Below the pieces are notes generated by a model. It was not told the origin of the DNA. It ran no database searches and saw only the letters and a program-made list of their open reading frames with translations. The position numbers and the translations under genes are program-made. DNA of 64,000 nucleotides from Candidatus Anammoxibacter sp. (lineage in GTDB: Bacteria > Planctomycetota > Brocadiia > Brocadiales > Anammoxibacteraceae), in the NCBI GenBank assembly GCA_021777055.1, contig JAIQZO010000044.1, positions 62,001 through 126,000 of the forward strand, given 5' to 3'. Positions 9,066 through 17,890 of this stretch are shown here, in pieces; the first letter of the stretch is position 1, and each line of letters begins with the position of its first letter.

Positions 9066-10238
9066 TCAAGAAACATCTTCAAATCTTTCGTAATACCATT
9101 CCATTTTTTTTACACGTCTATTAAATGAGAAATAATCCTCTATCCTTTTCCCACTACTATCTGCAAATTGTTTTCTTTTTTCTTCATTCTTTAGCAGTGA
9201 TACTATTTGTTTCGCAAGATTTTTGCTATCACCTCTACATGAAAGATATCCTGTCTTTTCATGTATTACTAACTCTGGAACACCGCCCACTGACGTTGCA
9301 ATAACAGGAACATGCATAGCCATTGCCTCCAGGACAGTATTTGGAAGGCCTTCTGTATGAGACGTTAGCAGAAAAGCATCAAATGAAGTATAGACGTCCT
9401 TTAAATCGTTTCTATGTCCTGTAAATTTTACAATATCATCTAAACCTAACTTAATAACTTCACTCCTTGCCCTAGCTAATTCATCACCAAATCCATCACC
9501 AACAATAACAAATATGACATGTTTTATTTGCTTTGATACTAATCTTGCTGTCTCATAAAATGTTGGTAAATCTTTATCATAGGTTATCCTCGCCACTGTG
9601 CCTACAATGTATCCATCTGATGGCACATTAAATTCTTGCTTAAGAGTTGGCACTCCATTGTCACTACGCCAATTCTGTTCATCAATGCCATTATGAAGTA
9701 CTTCTATGTCTCTTGATGAAATACCATTATTTATTAATCTATTCCGTGTATCTTTAGAAACCGTGATAATAGGTTTACAATACCTTTTCATTAGAAATAT
9801 TTGAATCTTTTCACGAAGAATATTCTTATAGTACGAAGCCTTACTTTTAAAATCATCTCTTTCATAGCAAGAATGAGAATGGCATGTATGCATAATAGTT
9901 ATATGTTTATTAAACAGCTTTAATAGCCACCCATAAAGTAAAGTTTTATCATCGTGCGAGTGAAGTATGGATATATTGTGTTCTTTGATTAATTTGCAAA
10001 TATTTAATAGGCACTTTAGATCTAAAAAAGATTTGTCGTAAACATCAACATAATTAATGCCTAACTTTGCTGCTTTTAAATGGATATCAAATTCATCATC
10101 ATTAGGAGAACGAAGATATGTAACTAAAACATTCATACTGGCCTTATTATGTTTGGCCGCTGACAGTAAAATTGTTTTATCTGGCCCTCCTCCACCTTTA
10201 TAAGTGCCTCGAAAATCCATTATTTGAATTTGTTTCAT
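9066..10238 (-). CDS. Glycosyltransferase family 4 protein
   Basis: 390 residues. The GT-B acceptor domain opens with MDFRGTYKGGGGPDK, a glycine-rich loop typical of GT4 enzymes. The donor domain has VGTVARITYDKDL, then HTEGLPNTVLEAMAMHVP and SVGGVPELV, containing the EX7E-like catalytic region. Cytoplasmic, acting on nucleotide sugars for exopolysaccharide assembly. Its TGA is followed at once by TAA and by the GGAGG that appears to serve the next gene, so the ligase gene follows within 20 bases. An upstream gap of 173 bases separates it from the acetyltransferase gene and may hold a promoter, though I see no clear one. Confidence 0.9.
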   Translation of the reverse strand: MKQIQIMDFRGTYKGGGGPDKTILLSAAKHNKASMNVLVTYLRSPNDDEFDIHLKAAKLGINYVDVYDKSFLDLKCLLNICKLIKEHNISILHSHDDKTLLYGWLLKLFNKHITIMHTCHSHSCYERDDFKSKASYYKNILREKIQIFLMKRYCKPIITVSKDTRNRLINNGISSRDIEVLHNGIDEQNWRSDNGVPTLKQEFNVPSDGYIVGTVARITYDKDLPTFYETARLVSKQIKHVIFVIVGDGFGDELARARSEVIKLGLDDIVKFTGHRNDLKDVYTSFDAFLLTSHTEGLPNTVLEAMAMHVPVIATSVGGVPELVIHEKTGYLSCRGDSKNLAKQIVSLLKNEEKRKQFADSSGKRIEDYFSFNRRVKKMEWYYERFEDVS

Positions 10239-10411
10239 TTCTTTAACTTATATTTGCGCTGATTCACAGGGACAACTACAATTTATCATTAACAAACTTT
10301 CTATTATTAGATTTTGTGTTACGTCTAGAAATCAAGTAAGAGTTTAACGTAAATTACGTTAATATATCTTCACCTAAGTAAACAAAAAGAGAACAGAAGA
10401 ATCCGTTATTT

Positions 10412-10978
10412 TTATACTGAAATCTTTGCTACCTCTGCAATGGAATCCTGAATATCTATATCATTATCCTTTCTTCTCTTAAGTATCATCGGATTTCCAA
10501 ATGCGACTGAATTATCTGGAATATTTTTATCTATTACTGAATTCGCACCTATCTTGCAATTGTTACCAATAGTTATTTCACCTAAGATCTTTGCTCCAGC
10601 TCCAATCATTACATTATCCCCAATTTTGGCAGCCACACCATAACCGCCTTTATCACCAATTGTTACTTCATGGTAAATAGTGCAATTCTCTCCAATCTCT
10701 ACTGAGGGGTGGAAAATGATTCCGCCAAAATGATGAATGCAAAACCCTTTCCCAATTTTGCATTCAGCCGGAATAGAAATCCCTGTTGTTATTTCTATAT
10801 ACCTTTCACAAATAAAACGAAATGGTTGTGATGGTATTTTCTTGGTTTTTAACCATCTAAAAAGGCGGTATACAATAATAGATTGAAAGCCTTGAGCTAA
10901 AAGTCCTCTGATTAGTGTTCTAAAAGAAGATTGTTTCTCGCTAAGGCGTCTTAGATCTGATGAGATATTTTCAAACAT
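10412..10978 (-). CDS. Left-handed beta-helix acetyltransferase (serine acetyltransferase/CysE-like)
   Basis: 188 residues. The second half is made of hexapeptide repeats (IGKGFCIHH, VEIGENCTIYHEVTIGDKGG, AKIGDNVMIGAGAKILG, ITIGNNCKIGANSVI) that form a left-handed beta-helix trimer. HHFGGIIFHP with GKGFCIHH is close to the catalytic His region of CysE-type serine O-acetyltransferases. It ends in a short charged tail. In a polysaccharide locus the more likely substrate is a sugar hydroxyl rather than serine. Acetyl-CoA would be the donor. It is followed by a heptamer-repeat array and the IVP-like gene lies upstream. A housekeeping cysteine-synthesis role cannot be excluded. Confidence 0.85.
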   Translation of the reverse strand: MFENISSDLRRLSEKQSSFRTLIRGLLAQGFQSIIVYRLFRWLKTKKIPSQPFRFICERYIEITTGISIPAECKIGKGFCIHHFGGIIFHPSVEIGENCTIYHEVTIGDKGGYGVAAKIGDNVMIGAGAKILGEITIGNNCKIGANSVIDKNIPDNSVAFGNPMILKRRKDNDIDIQDSIAEVAKISV

Positions 10979-10992
10979 GGTTTCTTATAAAA

Positions 10993-11044
10993 AGCTCATA
11001 GCTCATAGGTAATAGCTCATAGCTCATAGCTCATAGCTCATAGT
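10993..11044. repeat. Heptamer tandem array (CTCATAG type)
   Basis: About seven copies of a 7-base unit (AGCTCAT/CTCATAG), one of them altered (ATAGGTAAT), between the acetyltransferase start and the IVP-like gene. The whole array is directly visible. It belongs to a set of similar heptamer arrays in this window with different unit sequences. It is not a CRISPR: the units are 7 bases with no spacers. Confidence 0.9.
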
Positions 11045-11073
11045 TCTAGAGCAAAAGATATATTATTTATGTT

Positions 11074-11427
11074 TTAAATTGAATTTATTAGTCCAGAAAG
11101 CATCTTGCTGATTTCTTCAGCATTAGAATATAATTTATTGTATGAAACTTGTTTTAGCCAATTCTTCTTTTTAAATATCTTTATCATTGTTACGGTTTCA
11201 TAAAGAGAACCTCTAGCTATATATAAAAAGTGCTTAAACTCTTTCTTTGAAAAACGTCCTTTTTCCTCCGAGATATTTAACGCAACAGAGGTACTTGATG
11301 CCTCCAATTGCTCAATCAATCTATAGTGTCTTCTTGGCGTATCCATTTCATCAATTATATTTACCACTTCTATCGAATAATCCAATGCCTTTTGATAAAC
11401 CTGTAATTCTTCAAATGCAAAACTCAT
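11074..11427 (-). CDS. Four-helix bundle protein (23S rRNA intervening-sequence/S23 family)
   Basis: 117 residues, the usual length for this family. The N-terminus FEELQVYQKALDYS matches the family opening (F-x-x-L-x-V-W/Y-q-x-A). The middle QLEASSTSVALNISEEKGR matches the conserved 'qlrrAa.Si..NIaEG.gr' region, and FLYIARGSLYE matches the following helix. The protein folds as a pentamer-forming four-helix bundle of unknown function. It was first noted inside 23S rRNA intervening sequences and is often found as a stand-alone cargo gene in varied loci. Here it lies between the acetyltransferase and asnB genes, flanked on both sides by heptamer arrays, which suggests insertion as a unit (inference). 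Confidence 0.88.
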   Translation of the reverse strand: MSFAFEELQVYQKALDYSIEVVNIIDEMDTPRRHYRLIEQLEASSTSVALNISEEKGRFSKKEFKHFLYIARGSLYETVTMIKIFKKKNWLKQVSYNKLYSNAEEISKMLSGLINSI

Positions 11428-11452
11428 TTCGGATACCCTGTATTAGTGAATT

Positions 11453-11502
11453 GCTATCAGCTATCAGCTATCAGCTATCAGCTATTTCCTATCAACTATC
11501 AA
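11453..11502. repeat. Heptamer tandem array (GCTATCA type) abutting asnB stop
   Basis: About five clean copies of GCTATCA followed by decayed copies (GCTATTT, CCTATCA, ACTATCA). The last decayed copies overlap the end of asnB, so the TGA at 11492-11494 and the last two codons are part of the array. The unit differs from that of the array on the other side of the IVP-like gene (CTCATAG) but has the same period. Confidence 0.9.
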
Positions 11503-13360
11503 TAAATATTTCATACCAGATGGAAAAGATAAAAAGAGACCAAAGGTTAGTACCATAATTAGCTCTCCTTTCTTGATGCTTCTCCCACATTACTTTTATT
11601 TTCGGAACATTAAAGAATTCATTCATGTATTCTTTCTGAAAAAGGTAATTATCGGACATATCCTTAATATCCACTCGAAACCAATTATCTAGTGGTACAT
11701 CAAAACCATGTTTCTTTCTAGTCATTAATTCAGTTGGTAAAATCTTTTCAAATGCTTTTTTGAGGATTATCTTTTTATTTTTACCCTTTAGCTTCAGTGT
11801 TGACGGTATTCTTGCCGCAAACTCTATAACTTCATGATCCAGCAGTGGAGAACGGACTTCAAGTGAATTTAACATACTCATACGATCTACTTTTACAAGT
11901 ATATCCCCTGGCAGGAAAGACTTCAGATCGGTATATAATATTTTTGATACATGATCAGGCCCATTTGCTTTATTATAATATCTGCAAGTATGTTCATAGG
12001 GGCTATAGCCCTTTATATCTTTTTTTAATTTGTCAGAAAGTAATTCGGATCTCATGAGCTCAGAAAAGAAAGTATTTGTTATATAAAATCCTTCGCCGGG
12101 AGAGAGCACTGCGTTACTTGTTAGTGAATATACTTTCTTGCCAATACCATTTTGACAATTACCAAATACGGAATTTAGCATATTAAGAATAAATTGAGGC
12201 ACAATGTTTCTTACGTTGTTTTCAAATTGATCAATAGAATATTTCCCATAACCTGCAAAACTTTCATCACCCCCATCACCACTAAGAGATACAGTAACTG
12301 TATCTCTTGCAACTTTAGACACGTAATATGTAGGTACCATAGATGAATCAGCAAATGGTTCATCAAAATGCCATACCAATTTATTTATAACATCTTTTAC
12401 CTCTTCCTTTATATAGTATTCATGATGCTCAGTGTTATGATTCTTAGAAAACTCTTTTGCATAAATTGCTTCATTATGTTTCGTGTCATCAAACCCAATT
12501 GTACATGTCTTAACAGGTTCAGACATTAATTTTGTCATCAACACAACCATAGCGCTCGAATCTATACCTCCGCTCAAAAATGCACCTAACGGCACGTCAG
12601 AGATCAACCTGCTTTTTACACTCTCTGAAATCAAAAAAAGAAGCTGTTCTGATATACTGTCTTCAGTTTCCCTTAAAGGTTCTGAGAAATCAATATCCCA
12701 GAATTCTTTGTTAAATATTTCCCCCCCCTCATAGACGAGAAAATGTCCCGGTTCAAGCTTATAAATATTTTTATAGATAGTTTTAGGATGTGGGATGTAT
12801 AGATATGTTAAATAGTCAATAATGGAAGTTGGTTCAATATCTCTTTTGATTCCAGGAATCTGTAAAATCGATTTGATTTCAGAAGCAAAGGCAATATTTT
12901 CTCCATCATAGTAATAATAAAGTGGCTTTTTCCCTATTCTATCTCGGCACAGAAACAACTCTTTCTTTAGTTTGTTCCATATTGCAAACGCGAACATACC
13001 TTTTATTCTATGTAAGCAATCTGTACCATATTCTATATATGCATTCAACAATACTTCTGTGTCAGTCTTTGTCTTAAAAATATAGCCTAGCTTTTGAAGT
13101 TCTGTTTTTAATGCAGGAAAGTTATATATTTCGCCGTTAAAGGAGATCACAAAATTCTTGTCATCTGACTCCATAGGTTGATGTCCATTTTTAGACAGAT
13201 CTACAATGCTCAACCTTGTATGAGTTAGTCCTATTGATTCATCGTAATATATTCCGTTATCATCCGGTCCCCTATGTTTGATAACAACATTCATAGAGGT
13301 TAATATTTCTTTGGGTGATCTTTCTATCAGTTTATATGAAGCACCTGAGATTCCACACAT
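11492..13360 (-). CDS. asnB: Asparagine synthase (glutamine-hydrolysing)
   Basis: 622 residues, full length for AsnB. It begins MCGISG, with Cys2 as the N-terminal nucleophile of the class II glutamine amidotransferase domain. RLSIVDL and SFNGEIYNF follow as glutaminase substrate loops. The synthase domain has SGGIDSSAM near residue 262, the ATP-pyrophosphatase P-loop, and SGDGGDESFAGYG. The reaction is transfer of glutamine amide nitrogen to a beta-aspartyl-AMP intermediate. AsnB homologues are routine members of exosortase-A/exopolysaccharide loci, where they probably amidate a glycan carboxyl such as a uronic acid (inference). The gene contains an eight-C run at 12721-12728, but the frame is intact. 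Its last codons merge into a heptamer repeat array. Confidence 0.93.
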   Translation of the reverse strand: MCGISGASYKLIERSPKEILTSMNVVIKHRGPDDNGIYYDESIGLTHTRLSIVDLSKNGHQPMESDDKNFVISFNGEIYNFPALKTELQKLGYIFKTKTDTEVLLNAYIEYGTDCLHRIKGMFAFAIWNKLKKELFLCRDRIGKKPLYYYYDGENIAFASEIKSILQIPGIKRDIEPTSIIDYLTYLYIPHPKTIYKNIYKLEPGHFLVYEGGEIFNKEFWDIDFSEPLRETEDSISEQLLFLISESVKSRLISDVPLGAFLSGGIDSSAMVVLMTKLMSEPVKTCTIGFDDTKHNEAIYAKEFSKNHNTEHHEYYIKEEVKDVINKLVWHFDEPFADSSMVPTYYVSKVARDTVTVSLSGDGGDESFAGYGKYSIDQFENNVRNIVPQFILNMLNSVFGNCQNGIGKKVYSLTSNAVLSPGEGFYITNTFFSELMRSELLSDKLKKDIKGYSPYEHTCRYYNKANGPDHVSKILYTDLKSFLPGDILVKVDRMSMLNSLEVRSPLLDHEVIEFAARIPSTLKLKGKNKKIILKKAFEKILPTELMTRKKHGFDVPLDNWFRVDIKDMSDNYLFQKEYMNEFFNVPKIKVMWEKHQERRANYGTNLWSLFIFSIWYEIFIDS

Positions 13361-13870
13361 AATAAATCCAGTTAATAAAGAAAATTAGAGACAAAAAGTT
13401 AAGCTACTTGGAATTTTTTTTTGTCGCAAATAGTTAGATAATTCCGCTAACCATTTCATAAACCTTCCTGAAAATACAAACAAAAACCTTTAACCGTAAA
13501 CTTGTAGTTGTTTTTCCATTAATTCTTTGATAAGTAGAGGAGTGGTTAAAACAACTTTTTTTAACAAGCGAGTAATATGCGGGAATACTTGATGTTCAAT
13601 AGGGCTACATTTAGATGAGTAATGGGAAAATGTGCTATACGTATCTCGCGCACAATCTCCATCAGCTACGACAATAGACTTGTTTGAAAAGATAGCACCT
13701 TGAGGAATTACGGTCACCTTAAGCCATTAACATTAATAGGGAATACAGCATGCAGAATAAAGTATTGACTTGTCTTCTAAGTTTTTTTTATTGCATAATT
13801 GCAGTATTTATTTCATGCAGGTCCCAAAATAGAGTTAGCAATACCGTCTATTCTTACCAAACAAAAACAT
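13361..13870. other. 510-base gap with one doubtful short frame
   Basis: There is no convincing gene here. A 75-codon minus-strand frame (13490-13717) contains DGDCARDTYS and SPIEHQVFP and does not resemble any family I know. It has no good ribosome binding site, and its codons look like a decayed remnant rather than an active gene. A T-rich stretch (13787-13800) lies near the upstream GT2 stop, without a clear hairpin. The asnB promoter probably lies in this interval but I could not fix it. Confidence 0.4.
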
Positions 13871-14788
13871 TTAATGTAAAATCGCCACCGCCCTTGCAAT
13901 AAAATAGACAAAATAAACAACCGTTGACTTTAAAATATAGTCATATTTAGAAACTTTATATGAAAGACAGGTGGAAATCAAGAATGGCGGCATTATTAAT
14001 AATATTACGAACGACAGAGCTGCAATGCCAAAATTAAAAAGAAACAAGGCAATAAAAGAAATAATAGGAATTGATAAGTAATATAATGGCAACACAATAC
14101 TCGGCAGCTCTTTTAATCTTAATCCATGTTCCTTAAGACCTGTTATATTACTTTTACCTCTCCACCTTTCCTTCTTAAAAAACTCTAATAACGTCTTTGC
14201 CTCACCTGAATGAATTGATTTAATCCTTTTGTCGGAGACTATCTTATACTTTGCTCCTATACGGTAACATAAATCCACATCCTCACAAGTCTCCAGATTT
14301 TCATTAAACCCATCCAAACTCCAGAAAACATCCTTTTTTACAAAAAGATTCATGGACTCAAGCCATTCAACTAGTTGTACTTCTCTCCTTTTTCCTTTAT
14401 TAATGTACCATGCCTTCTGTACCCAACTGGAATCATAAGGGATTTCCGGTGTAGAACCAAAAGCGACAACATCTTGGCTATCAAAATAAATAGAGGCGGC
14501 CTTCAACCAATCTCCATCGACAACACAATCTGCGTCCACAAATGCTAAATATTCTCCTTGTGCTTTTTGCGCTCCATAATTTCTCAGGCAACTGATTGTT
14601 TTATCTGGTACTTGAAAGACATTTGTTGTATATTTTTTTGCTAATTCTACTGTATTGTCCACCGAACCATTATCAATACAAATGATTTCGTATTGTTCTC
14701 TTGTGTAACTATTTTTCAATACTGCCATCAGACAAGACTCAATACAATCTTCTTCATTTTTCATTGGTATAATGATGCTGACTTTCAT
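13871..14788 (-). CDS. Glycosyltransferase family 2 protein
   Basis: 305 residues. A GT-A fold opens with SIIIPMKNEEDCI and IDNGSVDNT, followed by the DxD-like AFVDADCVV that binds metal and nucleotide sugar. ETCEDVDLCYRI supplies the catalytic ED motif. Two or three hydrophobic helices at the C-terminus (SIPIISFIALFLFNF, LSFVILLIMPPFLI) anchor it to the membrane. It matches the GT2 type that commonly occurs in exosortase-A loci. Sugar specificity is unknown. The upstream gap carries the first copy of a dispersed repeat. Confidence 0.9.
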   Translation of the reverse strand: MKVSIIIPMKNEEDCIESCLMAVLKNSYTREQYEIICIDNGSVDNTVELAKKYTTNVFQVPDKTISCLRNYGAQKAQGEYLAFVDADCVVDGDWLKAASIYFDSQDVVAFGSTPEIPYDSSWVQKAWYINKGKRREVQLVEWLESMNLFVKKDVFWSLDGFNENLETCEDVDLCYRIGAKYKIVSDKRIKSIHSGEAKTLLEFFKKERWRGKSNITGLKEHGLRLKELPSIVLPLYYLSIPIISFIALFLFNFGIAALSFVILLIMPPFLISTCLSYKVSKYDYILKSTVVYFVYFIARAVAILH

Positions 14789-15035
14789 TATAGTATTACA
14801 CTGTAAAAACTTGTTTTTTTATAAAGAAAATTTTACCGTGCCGTGCATTGTTAAATTATTTGAGACGGCATAGTTACTGGATGCTTGATAATTTATTGCA
14901 CTGCCTTAAAATGTTATATCTTAAATTGAGTTTGCCTATTTTTCATATTAGATCTTGAAAAAACTAGAAATCTAACTGATTACCAGTATCCAGTATCTAG
15001 AATCCTGTATCCGGCATCTTGTGTTTTGGTTGCGG
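14787..15035. repeat. Dispersed ~230-bp intergenic repeat, copy A
   Basis: Comparison within the window shows this gap matches the gap at 47257-47500. Both start TATAGTATTACAC followed by GTAAAA and CTTGTT, and both end in AGTATCCAGTATCTAGAATC. The end part is itself a loose heptamer array (CAGTATC, CAGTATC, ...). A small GCGGC/GCCGC hairpin (15035-15047) lies just beyond. Together with 15036-15148 it fills the whole gap between the GT2 genes, and there is no gene in it. Confidence 0.7.
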
Positions 15036-15148
15036 CTTCGCCGCATTATGCAATTGTATCTCTAACTTCGCTTCTTTTTAGTGGGAAATATACAATACCG
15101 ACCATTAACAAAATAGAAGATTATCCTTTGCAAGATCAATATTAATTA

Positions 15149-17572
15149 TTATGTTCGTTTAAATGTTTGCCACATTACAGGTTGTTTGTTGCACAAACCT
15201 TTGTATATTCCATATAATGCCGCTGCATTTACAAGACAAAAGTAGAATGGTTGTGATATTATCGGAATTTTTATTCTCTCATTAAGAAAAATCCCACAAA
15301 AAGCGGCCAAATAAAATAGTAGTTGAAGAAAAACACTATATCCATATATAGTTTTATCTAACAGCAAATATAATGCTACACTAACAGCAAAAAACAGTAT
15401 TAAAAAAATTGGAGTCAACCAGCGAAGAAATTTGTGTGAGAAATAACAGAAAAACAAGCCCTTATTTTTTATTGACGGAACCCCTTCATTCTGCAAAAAG
15501 GATTGAACCGCGCCAGCAATAACCCGTGATTTACGTAGGAATTCAGTTTTACGTGAAATATTACTTTGCTCATATCCTATTGCGGCCCTATCATAAACTA
15601 ACCTGGAACCATTTAAGGCTACATTCATTGAAACAACAAAGTCATCTAAAATAATATTAGATGACGGTTTTACAAACAATCTTCTTCTTATGGCATACAT
15701 ACCTCCATCGGCGCCAATTATTGAACCAAAAGATGATTCTTTCTCTTGAATCCAACGCTCATAACGATAATATGCAGATTCTGACTGCCCAAAATCAGTT
15801 GCGTCGTTCTGTATTATTACATCCGCACTTACAGCACCAACTGATGGATCAGAAAAATTTCGTACCAATTTCCGCATAGCATTTTTCTTGTACATTGTAT
15901 TCGCATCTGAAAATATGATGATTTCCCCAGAAAGTTTTGGTACAGTCTTATTAATAACAGCCATCTTTCCGCTTCGTTCTGGGTATGCCATCAAAATCAA
16001 ACGACCACTTTCGTATGCACTCACTAGTTGATTTGTTTTATCTGTAGAGCCATCAGATGCAATAATTATGGTAATTTTTTCATTTGGGTAATCCAAAGCA
16101 ATACTATTTTTTATCTTTTCTTCAATCACTTCTTCCTCATTGTAAGCACAAATGAGCAAATTTATTTCTGGTAAAATGTCGTCCAGTTCTATTGGTTTTC
16201 TACAGAATCTAGATAGAATTAATAGAACCAGCGGATAACCAAAATATATATAAACAATCAAAAAAGATGTTAGCAAGAAAAGTACTTTTAGCAAAAAAAA
16301 GTTTATCCCGGCAAAACGACATACAATCGTAATATTAATGCAAGCTAATACAATAGCAGATAAATGAATAAAGAATCTTCCCCAATTGCGATCAGGCAAT
16401 TTTAGTGCTTCTGAATTTCTTGCCGTTGTCCAGGTTGTCTGTACTCGTCCCATGAAACTTTTATACAAACCTATCACCAATGCTACATTCGCTGATACAA
16501 AAAAGTAAGGATAATAAATCATTGGCCAAACTTTAAAATAATCCGCAAATAGATAACCAACATAAGAACTCAACAAAAAAACTGATAATAATAAAAATCC
16601 GCATTGAAAAGTCTTCACATTTTGTGTAGTAGTACCTATAAACGAAAGTAGGCAAATTGCAACAAAAACAGGAATAAACCACCTAAGCAACTTGTGTGAA
16701 ACTACCTGTAAACTGAATAATCCCGTTCTAAAAGGATTCATTGCGGCTTTCATCCTGATTAGGCCAGTAAAGCTGCGATTTACAATCCTAACCTTTCGCT
16801 GAAACTCTTTTGCAAAGCTACCTGCCGGGCTTTCCCAACAGATGGCTTCTGGCTCAAATACACCTCGAAAACCTTTTAAGATTATTTGCAACGGATTTAC
16901 AAAATCATTTATATCCGTTATTAAGAGCTTTTCATAAAGCTCTTTTCGAATAGCATAGATTGCACCATCACCACCAACAACAGAATGTACTCGGCTCTCC
17001 ATCTTTTTTAGAAAAATTTCATACTTCCAGTAATTGTTTTCGCTTCTTGATGCGTTAGAACTATCAATGTCACCATATTTTGCATGGCCCACAACATATC
17101 CAATTCTTTTATTAAAGAAATTCCTTACAAGTTTGCGAATAGCATCTTTCTGATACATTGCATTTGCATCAGAAAAAACTATTATCTCTCCTTTTGCTTG
17201 TGGCACAGCTAAATTTAATCCAGCAGTCTTTCCCAACCGTTCTTCACTTCTAATTAAACTAACACCCCTATCCACAAAGCCCTTAACAACACTATCTGTA
17301 TTATCAGTTGAAGCATCGGAAACGACAATAATCTCAAATTTTTCATCTGTGTAGTCAAGTGAAAGACTATTTTCCAGCTTCTCAGAAATACAATCACCCT
17401 CATTAAAAGCTGAGATTATTAACGTAACTGTTGGCTCTATATCAGACTTTTCATCTTTCCTAAATAATCCTTTAATAGATCCAATTATAAAAATTAAACA
17501 GGGATAACCAATAAATATATACAATATAATGCAAACAGATATAACAAAAGAAGCTAAGAAGAAATTTTCCAT
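15149..17572 (-). CDS. Tandem double GT2 membrane glycosyltransferase
   Basis: 807 residues made of two homologous halves. Each half starts with a membrane helix ending in IFIGYP or IYFGYP. Each then has a GT2 domain: TLIISAFNEGDCI with VVSDASTDNT and FSDANAMY in the first, and NLLICAYNEEEVI (near residue 477) with IASDGSTDKT and FSDANTMY in the second. Each half then has three or more membrane segments. Both halves keep the aspartates for nucleotide and metal binding and a QxxRW-like region (RKVRIVNR and RKSRVIAG). Single-unit relatives are processive beta-glycan synthases of the cellulose/hyaluronan synthase type. The fused duplication may allow two linkages to be made by one protein. It lies in the exopolysaccharide operon. 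Confidence 0.88.
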   Translation of the reverse strand: MENFFLASFVISVCIILYIFIGYPCLIFIIGSIKGLFRKDEKSDIEPTVTLIISAFNEGDCISEKLENSLSLDYTDEKFEIIVVSDASTDNTDSVVKGFVDRGVSLIRSEERLGKTAGLNLAVPQAKGEIIVFSDANAMYQKDAIRKLVRNFFNKRIGYVVGHAKYGDIDSSNASRSENNYWKYEIFLKKMESRVHSVVGGDGAIYAIRKELYEKLLITDINDFVNPLQIILKGFRGVFEPEAICWESPAGSFAKEFQRKVRIVNRSFTGLIRMKAAMNPFRTGLFSLQVVSHKLLRWFIPVFVAICLLSFIGTTTQNVKTFQCGFLLLSVFLLSSYVGYLFADYFKVWPMIYYPYFFVSANVALVIGLYKSFMGRVQTTWTTARNSEALKLPDRNWGRFFIHLSAIVLACINITIVCRFAGINFFLLKVLFLLTSFLIVYIYFGYPLVLLILSRFCRKPIELDDILPEINLLICAYNEEEVIEEKIKNSIALDYPNEKITIIIASDGSTDKTNQLVSAYESGRLILMAYPERSGKMAVINKTVPKLSGEIIIFSDANTMYKKNAMRKLVRNFSDPSVGAVSADVIIQNDATDFGQSESAYYRYERWIQEKESSFGSIIGADGGMYAIRRRLFVKPSSNIILDDFVVSMNVALNGSRLVYDRAAIGYEQSNISRKTEFLRKSRVIAGAVQSFLQNEGVPSIKNKGLFFCYFSHKFLRWLTPIFLILFFAVSVALYLLLDKTIYGYSVFLQLLFYLAAFCGIFLNERIKIPIISQPFYFCLVNAAALYGIYKGLCNKQPVMWQTFKRT

Positions 17573-17890
17573 ATTTTAATTCTCTAATAGTTCACCGCCG
17601 ATTGCGCTGAGATCGCAGTGAAAACAAAAGATTATTATGCTTTTCTTTAAAAAACTATACTATGAATGATTACTATTTGCCTTCTGTTGATAAAAAAAGT
17701 TTATGTACTTATGCTCAAAGTGATCAGAAAGTTGACAATTCGTGATTCTGCTTTTGGTTAGATTTGTATGTTATGATTGTGTGTTTCCGCAGGTGTAGCT
17801 TTCGCTATTTGAGGTAAGCACAAAAACTAAAAGAAAAAGAAAAAGAAATAAATATTTCAGGGGATATCAACTTTCTAAGTTCCTCATAAC
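17573..17890. other. Gap with partial copy of the MITE-like element
   Basis: No gene here. Positions about 17735-17815 match half of the 184-bp inverted-repeat element at 57132-57315, in the opposite orientation. The shared blocks are TTTTGGTTAGA, ATGTTATGATTG, TTCCG and AGGTGT. The rest is A-rich low-complexity sequence (17820-17850). Confidence 0.6.

Noticed and set aside
10993..11044. Heptamer arrays as a CRISPR array
   Set aside because: Units are 7 bases with no spacers, and no cas gene is in the window.
11247..11558. Plus-strand 103-codon frame over the IVP-like gene
   Set aside because: It is a shadow of the minus-strand gene and reads through the GCTATCA heptamer array, which gives repeated SAISYQL residues.
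13490..13717. 75-codon minus-strand frame between asnB and GT2 genes
   Set aside because: No ribosome binding site, no family match by eye, and not in line with neighbours; treated as remnant or chance.
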